64,000 nt of DNA from Mycobacteroides salmoniphilum (GCF_004924335.1 NZ_CP024633.1:2914001-2978000), one strand, 5' to 3'; shown: positions 1-10,213, numbered from the stretch's first letter. Made by a program: numbers and translations. Notes: a model not told the origin generated them from the sequence alone.

Positions 1-120
1 TGCCGACAAGATGCCGCACTGGCCAAGGGACTCTCGACACATGAGGGTGCGCTGCTGAACGCCCATGTCGCCGAGGATCTTGAGCTGCCCTTCACCGATC
101 CCGCGGAACTGCTGGTCTAG
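1..120 (+). CDS. ald: Alanine dehydrogenase, C-terminal end (partial)
   Basis: Only the last 39 codons are in the window, read in frame from base 1 to the TAG at 118-120. The visible peptide contains ALAKGLSTHEGALL followed by PFTDPAELLV. This matches the C-terminal tail of mycobacterial Ald (Rv2780) as I know it, which has the same GLSTHEGALL block and ends in a PFTEPA-type sequence. Ald catalyses NAD-dependent interconversion of L-alanine with pyruvate and ammonia, and also acts on glyoxylate/glycine. It is also the first marker of the Rv2780-onward gene order followed by the rest of the window. It converges on the minus-strand gene ending at 200. Confidence 0.9.
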   Translation, partial: CRQDAALAKGLSTHEGALLNAHVAEDLELPFTDPAELLV

Positions 121-132
121 AGAACATGTTCC

Positions 133-146
133 GAGGCGCCCGCCTC
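133..146. terminator. Short hairpin between convergent ald and the di-iron gene
   Basis: GAGGC and GCCTC form a 5 bp perfect stem around a GCCC loop, 12 bp after the ald stop codon and 54 bp beyond the end of the opposing gene. There is no T-tract on either side. It could serve as a weak bidirectional terminator, but that rests on position and pairing only. Confidence 0.25.
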
Positions 147-199
147 TGAGCGACACACCCGGTCAATCCGGGGAACTGTCGCTCGAAGGCCGGCACCAC

Positions 200-1225
200 C
201 TACACCGCGGTCTCGGCGGTGAGGTCGTTGGTCCACGTCGGCGTCTTGATCTTCTTGCGATACGGCACCTTGTCGTTGAACCTGTTCACCGCGCGCCCCA
301 CCTTGTGCAGCGGATGATCGAAGTCAGTGAAGTAGGTGCTGTTGACGATCGGGTACCTCAGCACCCGGAAGATCGGCAACCGGCTGGCATTGCTGCTCTT
401 GCGGCCTCCTGATTCGGCATAACGATCGAACGCACGCTGAATCAGAATCGTGTCGATACCCATGTTCCGCATCGCATCACCCACCCGGGTCAGGAAGCCC
501 GCGAACCGGATGACGTGAGGATTTGCCAACCCGACGGCACGGACAATAGTCACCGGCTTGAGCAGCGGCGCCACATCCTCCACCAGCATCCTGGAGAACT
601 TGCGGGTACCCAGCATGTCCATGACCGCGAAACCGATTGCCAGGTGCCGTGATTCGTCGGAGTTGATCTTGGCGAACACCTCGTGGAACAGCGGATCCTC
701 GACCTCGCCGGACAGGAACTTCAGCACGGCGCCATCGAGCCCCACCTCGAAGAACGGAATGACGGTGGCCATGTAGACGAACGGGAGACGCCGGTCGCCG
801 AGGTTGTCGAACCCGCGTAGCGCCTGCAGCAGGGCCTTGATGTCCCCGGACTGCGGCGGAATTTCGCCCTCCTCCAACATGCCCCACCGGCGCATCAGTG
901 CGATCTCGGCGTTGGCATGCCGCTGTTCCTCGGCGTGGAAATAGCTGTAGATCTCCCGCAGTGTGTCGTTCGGGGCAGTGATACCCAGTGTGCCCATCAT
1001 GCGGCCGCCGATGTGCTCAATCCACACCAGATCCGACATGAACTGTTTGAGATCGTCAAACTGCTCGGGGTTGATGGTCTCGGCCCCTGGCTTGCCCCAG
1101 TCGAAGTCCGCCAGTGTCCACTGCCTGGCCTTGATCTTGACGAGGACATTCTCAAAGAACTCGTCGTTCTTCGAGATGTCCTTGGTGTTCTCTCTGGTCA
1201 GCTCGTCTGGCAGTACGGCGGTCAT
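200..1225 (-). CDS. Ferritin-like di-iron protein (putative oxidoreductase)
   Basis: This is a 341-residue soluble protein with the classic two-ExxH di-iron pattern. Glu70 is followed by Glu100-Gln-Arg-His103, then Glu160, then Glu191-Ser-Arg-His194, so every carboxylate/His ligand of the ferritin-like four-helix bundle appears to be present. Family members include fatty-acyl desaturase/oxygenase-like and aldehyde-oxygenase-like enzymes; the substrate cannot be read from the sequence. Its ATG overlaps the stop of the upstream flavin monooxygenase gene by 4 bases (ATGA), so the two are translationally coupled. I infer a joint oxidative pathway, perhaps on a lipid or aldehyde. Confidence 0.8.
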   Translation of the reverse strand: MTAVLPDELTRENTKDISKNDEFFENVLVKIKARQWTLADFDWGKPGAETINPEQFDDLKQFMSDLVWIEHIGGRMMGTLGITAPNDTLREIYSYFHAEEQRHANAEIALMRRWGMLEEGEIPPQSGDIKALLQALRGFDNLGDRRLPFVYMATVIPFFEVGLDGAVLKFLSGEVEDPLFHEVFAKINSDESRHLAIGFAVMDMLGTRKFSRMLVEDVAPLLKPVTIVRAVGLANPHVIRFAGFLTRVGDAMRNMGIDTILIQRAFDRYAESGGRKSSNASRLPIFRVLRYPIVNSTYFTDFDHPLHKVGRAVNRFNDKVPYRKKIKTPTWTNDLTAETAV

Positions 1226-2727
1226 TGGGCTACCCCTAACTTCGCGGAATTGACGGAATCGAGTTCCTGCTGGGTGAGGATCTTGTAGTCGGCGGCATCG
1301 ACATCGGCTAACGCACGCCGGAATTCACTTGTCGTGCCTGGGAAGAGCTCGCTGGCGACTGTTTCCGCAGTCTTGTACCAGCGGAACGCACCATCGCGCC
1401 AGGTGGTTCGATCGAATCGCCGAACGGCACGCGCCTGCTCACGTTCGAGAGACTCTCGACGCACCTCGATGGAGACAAACGCCAACGAGTCAACTAAAGC
1501 CAAAGAAGCCGCCACATACTCGATTTGCGCCTCAATATGCGATAGGCCCGCCAACGCGTTCGACCCGGAACCAGGGCCGGTGAGCAAGAACAGATTGGGG
1601 AATCCCGGCACGTTCACACCGCGGAAGGCCTTCGGCCGAGAGCCCCAATGCTCGTCGAGTGTGGAGCCGTCCGCCCCCTTGATGGCAAAGGGCGCTTCGA
1701 TAAGCACCTCCGGGGCATCGAGCGCGAAGACCAGACAGTCGGCCTTGTGAGTCATGGCATCGGCCGACCGCACACCGATGGCGCTCACTCCCGTGACGGG
1801 CCACGGCACCAGCTTGCAATTGTCTTGCTGCACCGCAGAATAGAAGTCATCGGAGAAAAGGACCCGGCGGCTGCCCACACGGTAGGCCGGTAGCAGGTTA
1901 CGACGCAGCCAGGGGTCCTTCACATTGCGGTTGAGGTGGTTCTCGGCCACCGCCTCGACAAACCGGGTGCCCACTCCGCGCCACACCAGACCGCGGCGCA
2001 GCGCGTCATGCGAGCGGCTAGCCAACCGTCCCGCAATGGATCCCGACGCACGGGAGAGCAGCCGTCCGACCATGCTCGACGATTCGGCACCCCAGCGTGG
2101 CAGCACCCAATCTGGGGTGCGCTGAAACACCCGCACGCGCGCTGCCGTCTTGACCAGTTCGGGCACCACGTGCACCGCGCTGGCCCCCGCGGCGATCACC
2201 GCGACATTACGGCCGGTGAAATCGAAGTCCGGATCCCAGTCCGCGGTGCTCAGGATCGGTCCATCGAACTGCTCGATACCGTCGAGTTCCGGTGGCAACG
2301 GCGATGTTCCGGCACCAACCGCCAGGACGACTCGTCGCGCGTAGATCGACTTCTTACCCGCCACCGTGATCCGCCAGGTGGCCTTCGCGGGTTCGAAGGC
2401 AAGCGCCGTCACGCGATGCCGCAGTCGCAGCACCGGCTCGAGATCATGTCGCTCGATGAGATCGCGGTGATACGTCAGGACGCCGTCACGGGTGGCCCAC
2501 ACCGAACGGGAAGACGTGTTGGGCGAAAACGCATACGACTGCTGGACGGCCAACTCGTCGCCAGTCACGGGAGCAAATGTGCTGCGTCGCCAGTAACCGC
2601 CAACCTCGGGACCTTGTTCGAGAATCAGCAGGCTTTCCACCCGGGCCTGGCGCAATCTGGCGGCCATGCCCAGCCCCGCCATGCCGGCTCCGATGACGAC
2701 AACGTCAACGGGGTTATTGACTGCCAT
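1222..2727 (-). CDS. Flavin-containing (Baeyer-Villiger-like) monooxygenase
   Basis: The 501-residue product opens with an FAD Rossmann motif (GAGMAG, about residues 14-18) and has a second nucleotide-binding motif (AAGASA) near residue 185, as in class B flavin monooxygenases. The region equivalent to the Baeyer-Villiger fingerprint FxGxxxHxxxW reads FDGPILSTADW, so the fingerprint histidine is replaced by Thr. It may therefore be an N-hydroxylating or atypical oxygenase. I chose the ATG at 2727 because GAGGGTGG lies 11 bases upstream; the ATG at 2748 would add seven residues. It overlaps the di-iron gene by 4 bp. Confidence 0.82.
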   Translation of the reverse strand: MAVNNPVDVVVIGAGMAGLGMAARLRQARVESLLILEQGPEVGGYWRRSTFAPVTGDELAVQQSYAFSPNTSSRSVWATRDGVLTYHRDLIERHDLEPVLRLRHRVTALAFEPAKATWRITVAGKKSIYARRVVLAVGAGTSPLPPELDGIEQFDGPILSTADWDPDFDFTGRNVAVIAAGASAVHVVPELVKTAARVRVFQRTPDWVLPRWGAESSSMVGRLLSRASGSIAGRLASRSHDALRRGLVWRGVGTRFVEAVAENHLNRNVKDPWLRRNLLPAYRVGSRRVLFSDDFYSAVQQDNCKLVPWPVTGVSAIGVRSADAMTHKADCLVFALDAPEVLIEAPFAIKGADGSTLDEHWGSRPKAFRGVNVPGFPNLFLLTGPGSGSNALAGLSHIEAQIEYVAASLALVDSLAFVSIEVRRESLEREQARAVRRFDRTTWRDGAFRWYKTAETVASELFPGTTSEFRRALADVDAADYKILTQQELDSVNSAKLGVAQ

Positions 2728-2874
2728 GTGTGCGGATACCACCCTCATCTTCGTTGACGAATTGCCGATTTACGTCAACGCTAGCAGGCCGAGGGCCTGA
2801 CACGACAAGAGCCGAGTTAGTCACACCCCTTGCAAATATGTGATCTGCATCACAGACTGTATTTCGCGCCTGGG

Positions 2875-3696
2875 CTACTGGGGCTTGAGCTGTTCTTCAA
2901 GTAGACGCTGGTAGCGGCGCATACCGGCGATCCACCGGCCGTAGTCGGCGCCCTTCTGCCGGTACATGTCGAGCACCTGCGGGTGCGGCAGAACCAGGAA
3001 CGTGCCCTCGCGGATCGCGTCGAGTGTCATCGCCGCAACGGCCGCCGGCTCGAGCACCTCGCCTGCGGCAGTGATCGACGTTCCCGCCACTTGCACGTCG
3101 GGGTCATCGGAATCGGTGAGGCCGTCCAGCAGCGCGGTCTTGACCCCCATCGGGCACAGACAGCTCACCCCGATCCCCTTGTCGCCATAGGTAATCGACA
3201 ACCATTCCGCGAATCCGAGGGCCGCGTGTTTGGTCACCGAATAGGCGGGCGAACCGATCTGCGTCAGCAGGCCGGCCGCCGATGCGACCGACAGAAAGTA
3301 TCCGCGCCCGCGTTCCAGCCAACCCGGAACCAATGCGGTAGCGGCCCTGATGTGCGCGCGCAGGTTTACGTCGATGGTGAGGTCCCACGCGGCTTCCCCG
3401 ATATCCAGACCGAGCCCACCGGCGATGCCGGCGTTGGCGGCGTAAAGATCGACAGGGCCGAATTCCTTCTCGGCCAGGGCAATGAGGTTCTCGATATCGG
3501 CGACAGAACTCGCATCGGCCTGCTGCCCGAGGATGGTCGATGGGTCTGATGCCGCTGCGGCGGTACGCAGGGCGGCGTCTCCGTCGATATCGGAGGCGAC
3601 GACCTTTGCGCCCGCATTCGCCAGACCCCAAGCGAGCGCTTGCCCGATTCCCGAACCGGCTCCGGTGACAATGGCGACGCTGCCGTTGATATCCAT
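2875..3696 (-). CDS. Short-chain dehydrogenase/reductase (SDR)
   Basis: This 273-residue classical SDR has the TGAGSGIG cofactor loop at residues 11-18, NAG at 88-90, and the catalytic Ser139, Tyr152 and Lys156 (YSVTK). Asp36 at the end of the second beta strand (VVASDID) favours NAD(H) over NADP(H). It is an oxidoreductase acting on an alcohol/ketone of unknown identity. A 178 bp gap separates its start from the neighbouring downstream DUF2182 gene's ORF end by only 10 bp, so the DUF2182 gene is upstream of it in a probable two-gene unit. No finer substrate assignment is possible. Confidence 0.85.
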   Translation of the reverse strand: MDINGSVAIVTGAGSGIGQALAWGLANAGAKVVASDIDGDAALRTAAAASDPSTILGQQADASSVADIENLIALAEKEFGPVDLYAANAGIAGGLGLDIGEAAWDLTIDVNLRAHIRAATALVPGWLERGRGYFLSVASAAGLLTQIGSPAYSVTKHAALGFAEWLSITYGDKGIGVSCLCPMGVKTALLDGLTDSDDPDVQVAGTSITAAGEVLEPAAVAAMTLDAIREGTFLVLPHPQVLDMYRQKGADYGRWIAGMRRYQRLLEEQLKPQ

Positions 3697-3706
3697 GCCC
3701 GAAACC

Positions 3707-4483
3707 CTATGGGACGGTCACGAAAATCCCGACCGCGGCAGCCGTGACGACAAAAAGGACCGCAAGAACCCGTGCTGTTCGGCGGGGATACCGAGTGAAT
3801 CGCTCCCACGTGACGGCAACCGTCAACGGCACCATCCAGAGGAGGTGCGCAGAGGGCGCCACGGCCATCGTCAGCATCATGGCCCAACAGGATCGGATAC
3901 ACGCCCACCCACTGACGGCACCGAAGCGTATGAGGCCCTTGGCCGCCGGCCATCCGCCCGACGGCAGCGGGATCGACTGGTGACACTCACCGAGCGCCCG
4001 ACATTTCCAGGGGGTGAGCTGCCAGGTTGCTGCCAGCAGGAGCACACCCGCGAACATCCACCAACGGTTGACGTTGGCGGCCATGGGCAGCGCGAGGGTG
4101 ATGAGGAGGCCAACCGCCGTCCACAGCGCAAGCCACACCGCGGCATAGAGCACCAGCGCGCGCCCACGGCCCCGTGGGGTGTTCTGCTCGACGTACTGGA
4201 CCGCGGGCAAAGTAGCCGGCCCCATCATCGCGATGGTCATGACAATCCAGGAGAAGATCGCGATCCATAGCACCGGCTGATGTACCACCGGCGTGTCCAT
4301 CGGCGCCATGTTCGCATGGTCCATGCCGTGCATATGCTCGGTAGCGGGGGCTTTCGTATGGCTAGCCGCATGTTGCGGGAGGAACGCGAAACCCAACCAC
4401 GACAACAGAATTATCGCGGTCGCGATCCCCGTGTATTTGCCAGCCGCCAGTTCCTTGACGCGCTGGATCGCGTTGGCGACCAT
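3707..4483 (-). CDS. DUF2182 polytopic membrane protein with His/Met-rich segment
   Basis: The 258-residue product has about six hydrophobic segments and the DUF2182 signatures: MTIAMMGPATLP near residue 85, WQLTPWK near 153, and GWACIRSCWAMM near 192. The family is described as predicted metal-binding membrane proteins. After the first membrane segment there is an extracytoplasmic stretch with HMHGMDHANMAPMD, which resembles copper-binding His/Met clusters. This supports, but does not prove, a role in copper or other soft-metal handling. The downstream SDR begins 10 bp after the stop. Confidence 0.78.
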   Translation of the reverse strand: MVANAIQRVKELAAGKYTGIATAIILLSWLGFAFLPQHAASHTKAPATEHMHGMDHANMAPMDTPVVHQPVLWIAIFSWIVMTIAMMGPATLPAVQYVEQNTPRGRGRALVLYAAVWLALWTAVGLLITLALPMAANVNRWWMFAGVLLLAATWQLTPWKCRALGECHQSIPLPSGGWPAAKGLIRFGAVSGWACIRSCWAMMLTMAVAPSAHLLWMVPLTVAVTWERFTRYPRRTARVLAVLFVVTAAAVGIFVTVP

Positions 4484-4512
4484 CAGCTAGAGAGTATCTT
4501 GCCGACGGTCAC

Positions 4513-5826
4513 CTAGCGCGCGGATTCAATCATCGCTCGCAGTGCGCGCGGCAACGTTCGCTTGGATCGGTACGGACCCACGACCGCCGCCCCGGCGGGA
4601 CTGCTGAGCAACTGGCGCGCGATGCCATTGACTTCGTCTGTCGTCACGGCGGCAATTTTGTCCAGAGTCGCAGAAATCGTGCGGTGCTTGCCGTTGTTCA
4701 GCTCACTGCGGCCCATTCTGTTCATACGGGATGCTGAATCCTCAAGCCCCAGAACAAGTCCACCGGCCAAGGCGCCCTTGGCCCGGTCGATCTCCACCGC
4801 GGTGAACCCGCCCTCGACCACCGACGCCAGCACCTGCGAGGTCACCTTAGCCACCTCGTCGAACCGCTCCGGCGAGCAGCCCGCGTACACCGACAACGCA
4901 CCGGTGTCGGAGAAGGTATCCACCGTCGAGTAGACCGCATAGACCAATCCACGCTGCTCGCGAATCTCTTGGAACAAGCGGGAACTGAGACCACCGCCCA
5001 GTGCGCTGTTAAGCACCGACAGCGCCCAGCGATATTGCCAGCCACGTCCCGGGGTGCGCACACCCAGCGAGAGATGTACCTGTTCACCGTCGCGCGGTAC
5101 CAATTCCAGTCCCGGCTTGGCCGTGACGCGACCACTCCCCTTGCGTGGCGCCACCGTCGTCACCGATGAGTCCAGATGCGACTTGAAGTACTTGCGCGCC
5201 AACCGCACTACGCGATCGTGCTGAACGTTCCCGGCCACGGCCAGCACCATGCGCTCGGGCCGGTACCTCCGTACGTGAAACGATTGCAGCTGCGCCCGCG
5301 TCATCGTCGATATCGATTCCGAGCTGCCGAGCACACTGCGCCCTATCGGATGGTCACCGAAAAGGGCTCCGAGGAAAGCCTCCCCCAGCAGGTCCTCAGG
5401 GTCGTCGTCGCGCATCGCGATTTCTTCGAGCACGACGTCGCGTTCGACCTCGACGTCCTCACTGGCGCATCGCCCGCGCAGCACCACGTCGGCGACCAGA
5501 TCGATCGCCAGCTCCAGATCGGAGTCCAGCACATGCGCGTAGTAACACGTCTGTTCGCGTGCGGTGAAAGCGTTCAGCTCACCGCCGACGGCGTCAATCG
5601 ACTGTGCGATATCGGCCGCCGACCGTGTGGGCGTGGACTTGAACAGCAGGTGTTCGAGGAAGTGCGCCGCACCAGCGACGCTGCGCCCCTCATCGCGGGA
5701 CCCGACGTCGACCCATACCCCGACGGACGCCGAGCGCACCGAGGGCATCGCCTCGGTGACCACTCGGAGACCACCAGGAAGGACCGTGCGGCGTACCGCG
5801 TTGGGAACGCTACTCGGCGACGGCAT
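4513..5826 (-). CDS. pepR: M16-family zinc peptidase PepR
   Basis: This is a 437-residue processing-protease-like enzyme (pitrilysin/M16). The inverted zinc motif HxxEH is present as HFLEH at residues 55-59, with the downstream ERDVVLEEI acidic segment that supplies the third ligand. The start was set at the ATG at 5826, giving [10 protein letters not shown] and a length close to M. tuberculosis PepR (Rv2782c). The open frame extends further upstream, but that part lies inside gpsI in another frame. The first 17 bases overlap the end of gpsI, the same arrangement as in M. tuberculosis, so expression is probably coupled. Confidence 0.92.
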   Translation of the reverse strand: MPSPSSVPNAVRRTVLPGGLRVVTEAMPSVRSASVGVWVDVGSRDEGRSVAGAAHFLEHLLFKSTPTRSAADIAQSIDAVGGELNAFTAREQTCYYAHVLDSDLELAIDLVADVVLRGRCASEDVEVERDVVLEEIAMRDDDPEDLLGEAFLGALFGDHPIGRSVLGSSESISTMTRAQLQSFHVRRYRPERMVLAVAGNVQHDRVVRLARKYFKSHLDSSVTTVAPRKGSGRVTAKPGLELVPRDGEQVHLSLGVRTPGRGWQYRWALSVLNSALGGGLSSRLFQEIREQRGLVYAVYSTVDTFSDTGALSVYAGCSPERFDEVAKVTSQVLASVVEGGFTAVEIDRAKGALAGGLVLGLEDSASRMNRMGRSELNNGKHRTISATLDKIAAVTTDEVNGIARQLLSSPAGAAVVGPYRSKRTLPRALRAMIESAR

Positions 5827-8077
5827 CTGCCGGCTTGGCCTCGGCCGCACCGTTATTGTCGGCGGAAGCGTCCGCGGCGTCATCATCGCCGACCGGAACC
5901 AGCGAGATCTTGCCGCGGTTGTCGATATCGGCGATCTCGACCTGAATCTTGTCGCCGACCTTGACCACGTCCTCAACCTTGGCGATCCGCTTGCCCTTAC
6001 CGAGCTTGCTGATGTGCACCAGCCCGTCGCGGCCCGGCAATAAGGAAACGAAAGCTCCAAAGTCAGTGGTCTTCACCACCGTTCCGAGGAAGCGCTCACC
6101 GATCTTGGGCAGCTGCGGGTTGGCGATCGCGTTGATCATGTCGATCGCGGCCTGCGCCGCCTCGCCGTTGGAGGCGCCCACGAACACGGTGCCATCATCC
6201 TCAATGGAGATGCTGGCACCCGTCTGCTCGGTGATCGAGTTGATCATCTTGCCCTTGGGCCCGATCACCTCACCGATCTTGTCGACCGGCACCTTGATCG
6301 TCGTGATGCGCGGTGCGAACGGGCTCATCTCGTCGGGAGCGTCGATGGCCTCGGCCATCACCTCGAGAATGGTGGCGCGGGCATCCTTGGCCTGCGACAG
6401 CGCGGCGGCCAGCACCTGCGACGGGATGCCGTCGAGCTTGGTGTCCAGCTGCAGAGCCGTGACGAAGTCCTTGGTACCGGCGACCTTGAAATCCATGTCG
6501 CCGAAGGCATCCTCGGCGCCCAGGATGTCGGTGAGCGCAACAAAGCGGCGCTCGGTGGTGCCGTCGGCGAGCTCGATGTCATCGGACACCAGGCCCATGG
6601 CGATACCGGCGACGGGAGCCTTCAGCGGCACACCGGCATTCAGCAGTGACAGGGTCGAGGCGCAGACCGAACCCATCGAGGTGGATCCGTTGGAGCTCAA
6701 CGCCTCCGACACCTGGCGGATGGCGTACGGGAACTCCTCGACGCTCGGCAGCACCGGCATGAGCGCACGCTCGGCGAGGGCTCCGTGCCCGATCTCGCGA
6801 CGCTTCGGCGAGCCGACGCGTCCGGTTTCACCGGTGGAGAACGGCGGGAAGTTGTAGTGATGCATGTAGCGCTTCGAGGTCTCCGGCCCCAGCGAGTCGA
6901 TCTGCTGGGCCATCTTGACCATGTCAAGGGTGGTGACGCCCATGATCTGGGTCTCGCCACGCTCGAACAGCGCGCTGCCGTGCGCCCGCGGGATCACGGC
7001 GACCTCGGCCGACAAGGCGCGGATATCGGTGACACCGCGGCCGTCGATGCGGAACTGGTCCTTCAAGATGCGCTGACGCACGAGCTTCTTGGTGAGCGAA
7101 CGGAATGCCGCGCCGATCTCCTTCTCGCGGCCGTCGAAGCCCTCCTGCAGACGACCGAGAACCTCGACCTTGACCTCGTCGGTCTTCGCGTCGCGCTCGG
7201 CCTTGCCCGCGATGGACAGGGCCTGCGACAGCGGCTCGGTGGCCACTGCCGCGACGGCGGCGAAAGCGTCGTCCTGGTAGTCGGGGAACAAGGGGTACTC
7301 GCCGACGGGCTTGGCGGCCTTCTCGGCGAGTTCCTGTTGCGCAGTGCACAGTGCGGCGATGAACGGCTTGGCGGCCTCAAGGCCCTCGGCGACCACGCTC
7401 TCGGTCGGCGCGCCGGCGCCACCGTCGATGAGCGCGATGACGTTGTCGGTGGCCTCGGCCTCGACCATCATGATGGCGACGTCGTCAGCCGTCTTACGGC
7501 CGGCGACCACCATGTCGAAGACGGCCGTCTCCAGCTGTTCGACAGTCGGGAACGCGACCCACTGGCCGTCGATCAGGGCCACCCGGACACCGCCGACGGG
7601 GCCGGTGAACGGCAGCCCGGCGATCTGGGTGGACGCCGATGCGGCGTTGATCGCCAGTACGTCGTACAGATCGGCAGGGTTCAGGCTCAGCACCGTCACC
7701 ACGACCTGGATTTCGTTGCGCAGCCCGCTGACGAAGGTCGGGCGCAGCGGCCGGTCGATAAGACGACAGGTCAAGATGGCGTCGGTGGAGGGACGTCCCT
7801 CGCGACGGAAGAACGAGCCGGGGATGCGACCCGCGGCGTACATGCGCTCCTCGACGTCAATGGTCAGCGGGAAGAAGTCGAAATGGTCCTTGGGGCTCTT
7901 GCTGGCGGTCGTGGCCGACAGCAGCATGGTCTCGTCATCCAGGTACGCGACGACGGAGCCGGCGGCCTGCTGGGCCAGCCGCCCGGTCTCAAACCGGATG
8001 GTGCGGGTGCCGAAGGTCCCGTTGTCGATGGTCGCGGTGGACTCGAAGACGCCTTCTTCAATTTCTGTTGCAGACAT
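5810..8077 (-). CDS. gpsI: Polyribonucleotide nucleotidyltransferase (PNPase)
   Basis: The 755-residue protein carries two RNase PH-like cores, then a KH domain ([15 protein letters not shown], about residue 600) and a C-terminal S1 domain ([20 protein letters not shown]). It performs phosphate-dependent 3'-5' degradation and template-free synthesis of RNA. It is very close to M. tuberculosis GpsI (Rv2783c), including the N-terminus [13 protein letters not shown] that fixes the start at 8077; an ATG at 8098 would add seven residues. A GAGAGG motif lies 13 bases upstream of the chosen ATG. The 286 bp before it, up to lppU, holds no gene and probably carries the promoter. Confidence 0.97.
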   Translation of the reverse strand: MSATEIEEGVFESTATIDNGTFGTRTIRFETGRLAQQAAGSVVAYLDDETMLLSATTASKSPKDHFDFFPLTIDVEERMYAAGRIPGSFFRREGRPSTDAILTCRLIDRPLRPTFVSGLRNEIQVVVTVLSLNPADLYDVLAINAASASTQIAGLPFTGPVGGVRVALIDGQWVAFPTVEQLETAVFDMVVAGRKTADDVAIMMVEAEATDNVIALIDGGAGAPTESVVAEGLEAAKPFIAALCTAQQELAEKAAKPVGEYPLFPDYQDDAFAAVAAVATEPLSQALSIAGKAERDAKTDEVKVEVLGRLQEGFDGREKEIGAAFRSLTKKLVRQRILKDQFRIDGRGVTDIRALSAEVAVIPRAHGSALFERGETQIMGVTTLDMVKMAQQIDSLGPETSKRYMHHYNFPPFSTGETGRVGSPKRREIGHGALAERALMPVLPSVEEFPYAIRQVSEALSSNGSTSMGSVCASTLSLLNAGVPLKAPVAGIAMGLVSDDIELADGTTERRFVALTDILGAEDAFGDMDFKVAGTKDFVTALQLDTKLDGIPSQVLAAALSQAKDARATILEVMAEAIDAPDEMSPFAPRITTIKVPVDKIGEVIGPKGKMINSITEQTGASISIEDDGTVFVGASNGEAAQAAIDMINAIANPQLPKIGERFLGTVVKTTDFGAFVSLLPGRDGLVHISKLGKGKRIAKVEDVVKVGDKIQVEIADIDNRGKISLVPVGDDDAADASADNNGAAEAKPADAVAE

Positions 8078-8363
8078 GGGTTCTGGAATACCTCTCATAC
8101 GTTCTCAGTTGGCAGCACGTGGCTGTATTGGGCATATGTGCCATCACGCGGTCAGCGCGCGGACGTACCAGCGCGAAGTGGACCCGGAAGGTGATCGGCC
8201 ACGGCCGTTCGATCGAAGCGGCCGGGGATCGATGATCCGCATGCGCGAAGAGCGCAAGCGCCGAACCCGGCAGCCACTACCGAAGACCGCCCGTTACCCG
8301 GCGGGACCAGCATGACAACGCACACACCCTATCACCTGCGGCGTTTGCGGCCATGCACCTTGA

Positions 8364-8885
8364 TCAGGGCAGTTCCTCCACACACACGGTGAAGTTGCGG
8401 TCGACATAGGGGTAGCCAAGTCCGGTGATGCAATCGTCGGCTGTCGAGACTTCCTGCAGAACTTGGGTGACGCGTTTCTTGTTCTGAGCCTTGCCGTCAT
8501 TGCAGTCCACACGCACGGGGTCACCGTCCCACTTGTCCGGGACACTCATGCAGCTGCCGACCACCCAGTCGATGTCCAGACACAGAGCCTGGCTCGTGCG
8601 ACCGAAGCTGCGCTTGGCGTAGTAGGAGGAGTCGGCATCGCGTGGACAGTCCGCATCCGTCGCGGTCTTGGCGAAGACCTTGAAATTGGACTTGGGACTG
8701 CCGCACGGCTCCTTGATCATCTTGGCGTGCTGATCGGAACCGCTGAGGTTGACGCAGTCACCGACGGCCAGGCCATCGGTGGCGGCCGATATCGAACATG
8801 CCGACAACACGGCCGCACCGACAGCGACAAGAGCGATGGATATCGCACCTGAGATTCCAGAGCGACCCAGTCGAGGGGAAGCCAA
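8364..8885 (-). CDS. lppU: LppU-like lipoprotein
   Basis: This is a 173-residue exported protein. A basic N-terminus and hydrophobic segment end in the lipobox LSAC at residues 27-30, so Cys30 should be lipidated. The mature part has several cysteines and an AVGDCVNL motif typical of actinobacterial LppU/septum-formation-like extracellular domains. The location between gpsI and rpsO is that of M. tuberculosis lppU (Rv2784c). No enzymatic function is known to me; it is probably an envelope component. It ends 2 bp after the stop of rpsO is passed on the opposite side, i.e. rpsO lies immediately upstream. Confidence 0.82.
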   Translation of the reverse strand: MASPRLGRSGISGAISIALVAVGAAVLSACSISAATDGLAVGDCVNLSGSDQHAKMIKEPCGSPKSNFKVFAKTATDADCPRDADSSYYAKRSFGRTSQALCLDIDWVVGSCMSVPDKWDGDPVRVDCNDGKAQNKKRVTQVLQEVSTADDCITGLGYPYVDRNFTVCVEELP

Positions 8886-8887
8886 AG

Positions 8888-9157
8888 TCAGCGGCGCAGG
8901 CCCAGGCGCTCGATCAGCGAGCGGTAGCGCGCGACGTCGACCTTTGCGATGTACTTGAGCAGGCGGCGACGACGGCCGACCAGCAGCAGCAGACCACGAC
9001 GGCTGTGGTGGTCATGCTTGTGAGTCTTGAGGTGCTCGGTCAGGTCGACGATGCGCTTGGTCAGCATCGCGACCTGGGCCTCGGGAGAACCGGTGTCGGT
9101 CTCGTGCACCCCGTACTGGGTGAGAATTTCTTTCTTCTGCTCGGTAGTCAATGCCAC
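8888..9157 (-). CDS. rpsO: 30S ribosomal protein S15
   Basis: The 89-residue S15 protein starts with [11 protein letters not shown] and ends in [13 protein letters not shown], the full family length. It binds 16S rRNA early in 30S assembly. The start is the GTG at 9157, preceded by GGAGAAG with a 6-base spacer; the longer ATG start at 9208 would add 17 residues not found in S15 proteins. Gene order ribF-rpsO-lppU-gpsI is that of M. tuberculosis Rv2786c-Rv2783c. Confidence 0.97.
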   Translation of the reverse strand: MALTTEQKKEILTQYGVHETDTGSPEAQVAMLTKRIVDLTEHLKTHKHDHHSRRGLLLLVGRRRRLLKYIAKVDVARYRSLIERLGLRR

Positions 9158-9250
9158 GGCAAGCTTCTCCATCACTGGGGTTCGCGTCGAATGTTTCTGG
9201 TGGGCCACCGCGAACTGCAGCTCACACCGGTGTTGAAGTGTACCGGCGAG

Positions 9251-10213
9251 CTAGCCTCGCGCCAAAATCGTGCGGGCCTTCTGGGCATCGCGCCCCATCT
9301 CGTCCACGAGTTCATCCACCGAAGCGAACTTCTCCATGCTGCGCACCCGTGCCACGAAATCGACGGCCACATGCTGGCCGTACAGGTCTGCCGCAGTGTC
9401 CATGATGAACGCCTCGACGGTGCGGGCCTTACCGGAGAACGTCGGGTTGCTGCCCACCGAGACCGCCGCCTGATAGCGCTCACCGGGGACAACGGTACCC
9501 ATGGTGGGACCATGCCCTAACAGCGTGAACCAGGCCGCGTACACGCCGTCGGCGGGAATGGCGGCGAACATCGGCGGCGCCACATTGGCGGTCGGAAACC
9601 CCAGTTCCCGGCCGCGCCCGTCGCCGCGGACCACGACGCCTTCGACCCGGTGGGGACGGCCGAGGGCTTCGGTGGCCGCCACCATGTCGCCCGCGTCGAC
9701 ACAGGACCGGATGTATGTCGAGGAGAACGTGACCGCGTGTTCGGTCACGAGAGAGACGGCGTCGATCTTGAAGCCGAATCGCTCGCCCGCCTTCTTGAGC
9801 ATGTGGACGTTACCGGCGGCCTTCTTGCCGAAGGTGAAGTTCTCCCCGACCACCACCTCGGCCACGTGCAGACGCTCGACCAGCAGCTCGTGCACGTATC
9901 GCTCGGGTGAGAGCTTCATGAATTCGGGAGTGAAGGGCACCACGAGGAAGACGTCGACACCCAGTTCCTCTGCCAGCTCAGCGCGCCGGGTCAAGGTCGT
10001 GAGCTGGGCCGGATGGGTCCCGGGAAACACCACTTCCATCGGGTGTGGGTCGAACGTCATGAGGACGCTCTTGAGGTTGAGCTCGCGTGCGGCTTTCACC
10101 GCGCGCCCGATGAGTTCCGCGTGGCCTCGGTGTACGCCATCGAATACGCCGATAGTCAGGACGCACCGACCCCAGTCGGACGGAATTTCATCTTGCCCGC
10201 GCCAGCGTTGCAC
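9251..10213 (-). CDS. ribF: Bifunctional riboflavin kinase/FAD synthetase
   Basis: The 320-residue enzyme makes FMN from riboflavin and then FAD from FMN. The N-terminal nucleotidyltransferase domain shows GVFDGVHRGH (residues 23-32), FDPHPMEV, and TFSSTYIR. The C-terminal kinase domain has GFPTANV and VSVGSNPTF. Start is a GTG at 10213, giving MQRWRGQDEIP. It precedes rpsO by 93 bp and is divergent from the sirR-like regulator, with 77 bp between the start codons. Confidence 0.95.
   Translation of the reverse strand: MQRWRGQDEIPSDWGRCVLTIGVFDGVHRGHAELIGRAVKAARELNLKSVLMTFDPHPMEVVFPGTHPAQLTTLTRRAELAEELGVDVFLVVPFTPEFMKLSPERYVHELLVERLHVAEVVVGENFTFGKKAAGNVHMLKKAGERFGFKIDAVSLVTEHAVTFSSTYIRSCVDAGDMVAATEALGRPHRVEGVVVRGDGRGRELGFPTANVAPPMFAAIPADGVYAAWFTLLGHGPTMGTVVPGERYQAAVSVGSNPTFSGKARTVEAFIMDTAADLYGQHVAVDFVARVRSMEKFASVDELVDEMGRDAQKARTILARG

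Noticed and set aside
122..131. GAACATGTTC palindrome after ald
   Set aside because: Half-site spacing (2 bp) and flanks do not match the mycobacterial LexA box; no gene start nearby.
5827..6060. Longer N-terminal extension of pepR
   Set aside because: The added 78 residues lie within gpsI and have no similarity to M16 peptidases.
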